Source of the DNA: Brachypodium distachyon
Lineage: Eukaryota > Streptophyta > Magnoliopsida > Poales > Poaceae
Assembly (NCBI RefSeq): GCF_000005505.3
Contig: NC_016132.3
Span: forward strand, 37,152,914 to 37,216,913
Direction of reading: 5' to 3'
DNA length: 64,000 nucleotides
The notes beneath the pieces are model-generated. The model saw nothing but the letters and a program-made list of their open reading frames with translations, made no database searches and was not told where the DNA came from. The position numbers and the translations under genes are program-made. Every line of letters begins with the position of its first letter. Positions within the stretch are counted from its first letter, which is position 1. This document shows, in pieces, positions 58,476 to 64,000 of this stretch.

Positions 58476-60063
58476 GCTTCTCACCGACCGCGCACGAAAG
58501 ATGTTCCACGAATTGCTTGCCCTAGGAATCATGTCTCCGATGACATGCAATGTGTAGTCCCAGCCAGTGCATCTTACTTCTGCCTTGACTTAACTGCAAC
58601 GATATGACATGAGTTGTACTCCTGTATGTGATTCCTAGTTCTAATTCTGGTCATCCCTTTCATGTTGCACCTTGATTTGTTGGGATTTGGTACAAAAGAA
58701 CTTCAGTTCTTCTTCTTTGCAGTTTTAGTTTTTTCTTCTTTGGAGGAAGTGATCAATGAATAATTGTACAACTCGTGTGTGATTCCTAGACGACTCCCCT
58801 TCATGCTGCACCTTAATTTGTTGGAATTTTTGCCTCCCAATATTTCATTTTCTTGTCCAGTTTGTAGCGATTTTGGTTTAAACCCTTATGACTGTAGCAT
58901 GAAATTGAAGTTTCTGTAAGCGATACTGATTAGTAGTCCGATTTCTTTTAGGCAAGGTCTGCAGTTTTCGCGGTGTTATACGATGTCCAGCTGGTAGTAC
59001 CCAAAGTTTAAGTTGAAGTATAAGTTTCTGTTTTAACTTTAAGTTTGAGTCATCAGTTCACTAGTCTGAGTGCCTTAGTCAGTTCAGTAGTCCACAGTAA
59101 TGTCAGTCATAGTTATTGGAGTTCTCACTCAGGGTCTACCCCAAATTATTTTTCTGCGTTTTCTACTCAAATTTTAACTTGATGAAATAACAGCAAGCAG
59201 ATGATATGGTCTGTACAAAGTAACAGCATTGGGTAAATGGTTGGAATCAGCTCCTCAGTTTATACTGTATAAATAAATTTTATTGTTAATGTGCCAGCCT
59301 ATTTCTGTCAAATAGCAATAATAGGATGCAGGCTGGGCAAAAAGACCAGCGGCAGCCGACAGAGGGCGAGGGCGCCGGCGGCCACGAGACCAGAGGGGAC
59401 CGGACACCCTCCAGCCAAGAGCCAGGCGACGGTGGGCTTGGGCCTATGCTACGATTGAGCCAGACGACGGTTCACGACTCAGAAGCTGAATTTAAATCGG
59501 TCGGCCACAGATGGACCGAGAGGCCAGCTTGCTCCTGTCACCTGAGATCATGGCCTGGTAATGGGCTTGGGCCTATGCTACGATTGAGCTGTGAAAATCA
59601 CCGGGCTGATAACGCGGTTGCTCCGGCTTGTTCGATTTTCATGACCCAAGAAATCGGTTTTTGACAAATGCCAACCGAGTGTAAAGCAAACCCTACCAAT
59701 CTCTCTTCTGCCATGTAAGATTGCCTTGCCTTTCTCAAAAAAAAAAAAATGTAAGATCGTCTTGTCATATTTTTTTTTTCAAAAAAAGATCGTCTCGTCA
59801 TATTTACAGTTATGCAGATCACATGTTTAAATGAGATGGTTCTTATTAATAATTTGGAAATAGTTATCTATTGATCATCCCAAAATTAACAAACACGTTA
59901 CCAAGTACGAACACAAATGAAGCCGTAAATACAAATATATGATTTTGTTTCCCTTTTATTTGACATGTTATCAATTGGATAATACAAACCGACCAATGAG
60001 GTGAATATGTATATATAGAACCTTAATCTCTAATACAAATCATCACAATACACACGTATTGGT
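58476..60063. other. Intergenic DNA with short repeats
   Basis: No gene. GGGCTTGGGCCTATGCTACG recurs at about 59434 and 59561, 127 bp apart. Two related A/T-rich copies with AAGATCGTC(T)TCGTCATAT lie near 59750 and 59785. The right end holds the presumed 3' flank of P4. Confidence 0.55.
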
Positions 60064-62064
60064 CTAGTTAATCTTTCTGCAGTTCTTTCTGATCTCGAAG
60101 CGTGGGCCCTCGGCACGGAGATCACTAAGCTTGGCCATGGCATTGCTGAAGGCGACGAACCACTTGCTGGCGCTGCTGCCGAACTCTGCCAGAGCAATTC
60201 CAGCATTGGCGGCGGTGTCAGTGTCGTTGCGGAGCTCCCAGTCGGACCTGAAGAGCACCCTATTCTGGAGGTTGGCCTTGTAGTAGCTGTTGTCCAGGAC
60301 GCCCACCACCGCCGTGTTCACCCCCGTGGCGTCGTATCCGGCGTCTGTCTGGAACTTCCCGTCCATGTCACGGATGTTGTTCAACTCGATCGGGTCGTTT
60401 GTTCCTTGCGCCGTCTTCTGGGCCTCGGTGTGGTTCCGGAGCGCGTTCCGGTAGGCTCCGTCGATCGGCGTCTCCGTGGAGGAGTTGAGGCGGTCGGCGA
60501 AGGATTGCAGGTGGGCGACGCCGACGGCGTGCGCGCCGGAGAGGGCCACGAGCTCCCGCGTGGTGAAGCCCTTGAGGGCGAAGTTGTCCTTGAGTTGCTT
60601 TATTTTGAAGGTGGAGGGAGGGAGTATGGCGTCGGCGTCGGACGCCGAGGAGACCACGCCATCCACGCGGCCTCGCTTGATGGCGTAGTTGATTGTGCCC
60701 CCGCTGAGGATGGCCGTCGCGTCGCGGGCGGCGAGCACGAGGATGTCGGCGCAGGAGACGTTGGTCTCGCCGAGGCGGACGAGCTCGGCCTTGATGTCGT
60801 CGATCAGGTTGAAGCCGTCCAGGCCGTTGTTGTTCTTGGCGTCCTTCTCGCCGGTGCCGCTGCCGGCCGGCACCGTATCCAAGAGCACGGAAGCGTCGCA
60901 ACCCTGTCATCCTCACGGCAATTAGGAAAACTATATATTTCCAAACGGAAAAGGGTAGGATTTCTTGCGGCCCCACGGGATAGCACGATGTTCACAGATT
61001 TCCCGCTGATTCAAACAATGTTTCAACGATCCTTTTGGTGAGATTGTGCGGAATTTTGTGTACTACCAGTGTGAAATTTCATTGCAATCCAACGGTGGAA
61101 TCTCCGGAAAAAATCAAAATACCTAGTGTTGTTTGTATTTCTCGCGACCGTGCGGGACAGCACGAACATCCAACTTGTTTGCATGTTTCCCGATTCCTCG
61201 AGAAGTGTTTTGCCGATCCCTTCAGTGAGATTGTGCGGAATTTTGTCTACTACTACAATGTGAAATTTCATCGCGATCCAATGGTGGAATCTCCGGAAAG
61301 CTTCGAAACACTGAGTGCTGTTTTGAATTCTCGCGGCTGTGCGGGACAGCATGAACATCCGACTTGTTCGTCTGTTTCCCGCTGGCTCAAGAAAAATATT
61401 TTGTCGATCCCTTCGGTGAGATTGTTTGGAATTGTGTCCACTACTATAGCGTGAAATTTGATGACGATCCAATGGTGCAATCTCCGGAAAAATTAAAAAC
61501 ACCGAGTGTTGTTCGAAGACATACGAAAAATGATAAAAGAAAATATTGTTTAATGTCGTGTGCCCTTTTTTATGAAGAGGTACGGATTAATATGGACCGT
61601 CTTTGTGTTTTTCTTTAGAGGAGGGGGTGTGTGTATCGAACCAGAGTAGTCAACTTTAATTTTCGAATGAATGCTCAATATGAATTTCCAAGTCAACTTA
61701 GAAACACTCCCTATTAATTACTCCTATCGTACGTGTACACAGCATGCAGAACGCATGGTCACATGGATCACATAATTAATTAACCTGTTCGCAGAAAAGA
61801 TAAACTAGATTTATTATCGAGGGCTTGAAGTATATATATAGCACGTACCTGGACCCAGCAATCGTGGAAGAGCAACCGGACGAGGGCGGCGCCGAGGCGG
61901 CGACCGCTGCCCTCCATGGCCGTGCCCACTACCCTCTTAACCGTCTCCTCCACGGTCTCCTTCTTGCCGCCGCGGGCTGCTTCTGCCGGCAGCCCGGCCA
62001 AGAATGCAAGCCAAAGGCAGCAGCACAGAGACAACGCGACACAGCCAGCACTGAACTTCACCAT
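60064..62064 (-). CDS. Divergent class III peroxidase P4 (two exons), lacking two disulfides
   Basis: Exon 1 is 61849-62064 (72 codons) and exon 2 is 60064-60903, giving 351 aa. The 945-bp GT-AG phase-0 intron lies at the same site as in P1-P3. A Cys-rich hydrophobic signal peptide (about 1-30) precedes a shortened N-terminus without the usual Y-x-x-x-C-P. The distal site VRLLFHDCWVQ-GCDAS, VSCAD and the proximal LSGAHAVG keep the catalytic Arg, distal His and haem-ligand His. Against the eight-Cys pattern, C1 and C4 (a pair) are absent, as are C6 and C7 (a pair; AHLQS instead of SHC). C2, C3, C5 and C8 (KNCRKIN) remain. The coordinated loss suggests an active fold rather than decay. No stop or frameshift. 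Confidence 0.92.
60961..61515. repeat. Three-unit tandem repeat (about 177-189 bp) in the P4 intron
   Basis: Units start near 60961, 61138 and 61327, landmarked by TTCTCGCGGC.GTGCGGGACAGC, GATCC.TT..GTGAGATTGT and GTGGAATCTCCGGAAA. Spacings are 177 and 189, both multiples of three. Frames stay open across most of the array on both strands (61023-61502 minus; 61035-61454 plus). No protein family is recognised. Confidence 0.85.
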
Positions 62065-62157
62065 ATCGATCGTGATCAGTCTTAAGACCTATGCAAGAAA
62101 TTAAGATTGATCGAGATGTGTGTGTTTGTTGTATCCATGGAGGTTGAGGTCGAGGGG

Positions 62158-62165
62158 TATATATA
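62158..62165 (-). promoter_or_regulatory. TATA box of P4
   Basis: TATATATA about 94-101 bp upstream of the P4 ATG on the minus strand. Confidence 0.7.
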
Positions 62166-62293
62166 GCATGTACACACGACGTTGATCATCGAGCCCAATT
62201 GCATGCGGTAACGTGGGATGCATGCAAATTGCAACTATGTTTATGTGCCACTGGATCTGGATAATTAGCTGGCCCCTGGCAAGCGTGGCGCCT

Positions 62294-62561
62294 GGCGAGC
62301 AAATTGTTCTACCACAGAATGATTGTGTTGGTCAAATTACTCTAAACTTATGAGCGCGTGCGCATGCAAGTTGCCACGAGATCCAACGTCAACTGATTAT
62401 AACTATTAAGGGTCGTCTAGTTTTTTCTGTTGACAGTGTGCTTGGAGCCTTGGATCGTGTAGTCATTTGCCCTTGTGTTGCTGGCATCCTGGTGCTAGCT
62501 CCTCCTCTTAATTGGGTACGTAGTTAGCTTAATGATCAAGTTGGTTCGTTTTTCTTTGTCT
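62294..62561. repeat. P4 upstream direct repeat, copy 1
   Basis: Matches 63748 to the window end. Shared blocks are CTACCACAGAAT, GCATGCAAGTTGCCACGAGA, TCCAACGTCAACTGATTA, GTCGTCTAGTTTTT and GTAGTTAGCTTAA. It lies about 230-500 bp upstream of the P4 start codon. Confidence 0.88.
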
Positions 62562-62662
62562 TTTTTGGCACCCACGGCCGTGGTGCGGGTAGTCGTTGTA
62601 TTTCTATTCTCTCATTTTTAGTTGAAATTGATTCCGGCTGCGTGCCATATATAGTTCACCTA

Positions 62663-63374
62663 CAAGTTTTACGATGGTTGGCGATTTTAGGAACTGTCCA
62701 ACCTAGTTGATCCAATGGTGAAAAAACAGGAAGTACTGAAAAGTACTAAAACAAAATTACTGGAAAGTACTAGAAAGTACAAAATTATTGATTTATTTTT
62801 GAACCAAATTTTTTTATCGCGTAATCTCTCCGGTGCGCTCCGTTGGTGTTCGCGGTGCGCACATCAAACTCGCCCGACATACTCCTGGTCCCCTCCATCT
62901 CCATTCTCCCAGTCTCTCCCACCTGTCTCCACTAGTCCAGCAGACCAGCACCATCTCTGTCGACGCAGCCGCCGCCCGCTGCACCTGCGCCCACCCCTGG
63001 CCTCCTGTCTTTTTCTCCGACGAGGCTCCTCACGTGTGGCAGCGGCAGTTGGATTGGAGTCCAAATCCAGCAGCTAGCAAGACTTCTTGATTTCGGTAGG
63101 ACTGCTTCTGATATGAGATCCGATGTTCTTCTCCGATGAGACTCCTCACGTGTGGCCTCCTGTGTTATTCTCCGATCGAGGAATAGGATCGATGCCAGTG
63201 GCAGGGATAGGCGTAGCGAGAGAGAGAAGCCGGTATGGGCCAGGAAACCAGCCCGTTAGCCAGTTGTGGCCCATGAAAATAAAACTCTTGGGTACAGATC
63301 AACGGACATAATTAATTCTTGCGGGAGTACTGGAAAGTACTGAGAAGTACTCGACAATCACCGTAAAAGAGCTC
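62663..63374. mobile_element. Mutator-like non-autonomous element (712 bp)
   Basis: Flanked by a direct 12-mer ATAGTTCACCTA (62651-62662 and 63375-63386). The ends share an imperfect inverted repeat (TTTTACGATGGTTGGCGA at left; reverse complement of right end TTTTACGGTGATTGTCGA). AGTACTGGAAAGTAC-type motifs follow inside both ends. The core (about 62820-63230) is GC-rich and includes two copies of CTCCGA.GAG.CTCCTCACGTGTGGC, so it could be captured host DNA. The 9-12-bp target size and TIR form suggest Mutator; no transposase is present. Confidence 0.6.
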
Positions 63375-63470
63375 ATAGTTCACCTAATAAAAAGGAGTGC
63401 ACAATATTGGCCCCAATCCTCTCCATTAGTTGTGAAAATATGCAATTTTAACAAAACAAATTATATAGAA

Positions 63471-63562
63471 CTTCCTCTGATCCATAATAAGTGTCTCGGA
63501 TTTAATTAGTACAAAGTGTTGTACTAAACGTGAGATCGACACTTATTATGAATCAGAAAGAG
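63471..63562. mobile_element. Stowaway-like MITE (92 bp)
   Basis: Inverted ends CTTCCTCTGATCCATAATAA and (reverse strand) CTCTTTCTGATTCATAATAA, related to the MITE at 8252-8352. TA is present on the right only. Confidence 0.75.
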
Positions 63563-63747
63563 TACCTATTAGTGCTATATATGTAGAGAGATGGGGGAGG
63601 ATATGATATTTTGGTTGGATGATAATCCCAAAGATTTAGAAATGTGGCCAAGATTTAGGAGAGAAATCATAGGCTACCTCAGTCCATACTGTGCTTCCAG
63701 TCTTCCACTAGCTCTCCTAGTACTGGTACTGCAGTTCTATTAATTTT
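63563..63747. other. Spacer, no feature seen
   Basis: Short spacer between the MITE and copy 2 of the direct repeat. Nothing recognised. Confidence 0.5.
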
Positions 63748-64000
63748 GGCAAGCAAATTACTCTACCACAGAATTGTTGCGTTGGTCAAATTACTCTCAA
63801 CTTACTGAGCGCGCGCGCATGCAAGTTGCCACGAGATCCAACGTCAACTGATTAACTATTAAGGTCGTCTAGTTTTTCTGTTGACAGTGCTTGGATCGTG
63901 TAGTGGCTTGCCTTGCCCTTGTGTGCTGGCCTGCTAGCTGCTCCTCCTCCTTTTCCTTGGGTAGTTAGCTTAAAGAGTTCTTGCTTTTTTCTTCTTTGTC
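63748..64000. repeat. P4 upstream direct repeat, copy 2 (runs off the window)
   Basis: Second copy of 62294-62561. Homology continues to the last base (TTCTTTGTC), so the duplicated unit extends beyond the window. Confidence 0.88.

Overview
The window is nuclear DNA from a grass (Poaceae), probably a temperate (pooid) species. The reasons are GC-rich class III peroxidase exons with short AT-rich introns, Stowaway MITEs, a TNP2-type CACTA transposon with paired hairpin repeats, Tat-like Gypsy and Sirevirus-type Copia remnants, and an Au-like SINE. The species cannot be named from the sequence alone.

Host genes. Four class III secretory peroxidases form a loose cluster: P1 (38-1153, minus), P2 (37459-38593, plus), P3 (46059-47192, plus) and P4 (60064-62064, minus). 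Each has one phase-0 intron at the same place, directly after the distal FHDC-x-V motif. P1 and P2 are paralogues (about 89% identical by eye) in head-to-head orientation with conserved promoters. About 36 kb of mobile DNA separates them. P4 is divergent and lacks both partners of two of the four canonical disulfides. The other intact gene is a PORR-domain organellar RNA-splicing protein (40234-41400, plus). A frameshifted F-box-associated DUF295 remnant lies at 57970-58475.

Mobile layer, left to right. (1) Copia element 1941-8246 with ACTTG target duplications and a decayed gag-pol; its LTR appears to encode a spliced leader for Gag. (2) Stowaway MITE 8252-8352. (3) CACTA transposon 10545-22933 with CTT target duplication, a broken TNP2 transposase, and a TNPA-like gene carrying an Ulp1-like protease domain that is interrupted by a solo LTR. 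(4) Tat-like Gypsy complex 23693-36491, arranged LTR-internal-LTR-truncated internal, with a 115-bp tandem array. (5) SINE 36521-36804 with an 18-bp target duplication. (6) Stowaway MITEs at 39926, 48905, 57821 and 63471. (7) A second solo-type LTR (51590-57393) split by a Sirevirus-like deletion derivative (51745-56758). (8) A Mutator-like non-autonomous element 62663-63374.

Segmental duplications. P3 is bracketed by an inverted repeat (44150-45015 and 47895-48535). The P4 upstream region is duplicated in direct orientation (62294-62561 and 63748 to the window end). With the P1/P2 inverted pair, this shows a peroxidase locus shaped by repeated local duplication and later inflated by transposons. 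No new defence or enzymatic system was recognised. The most unusual signals are the LTR-encoded spliced Gag leader, the disulfide-poor peroxidase with an in-frame tandem repeat in its intron, and the inverted repeat around P3.
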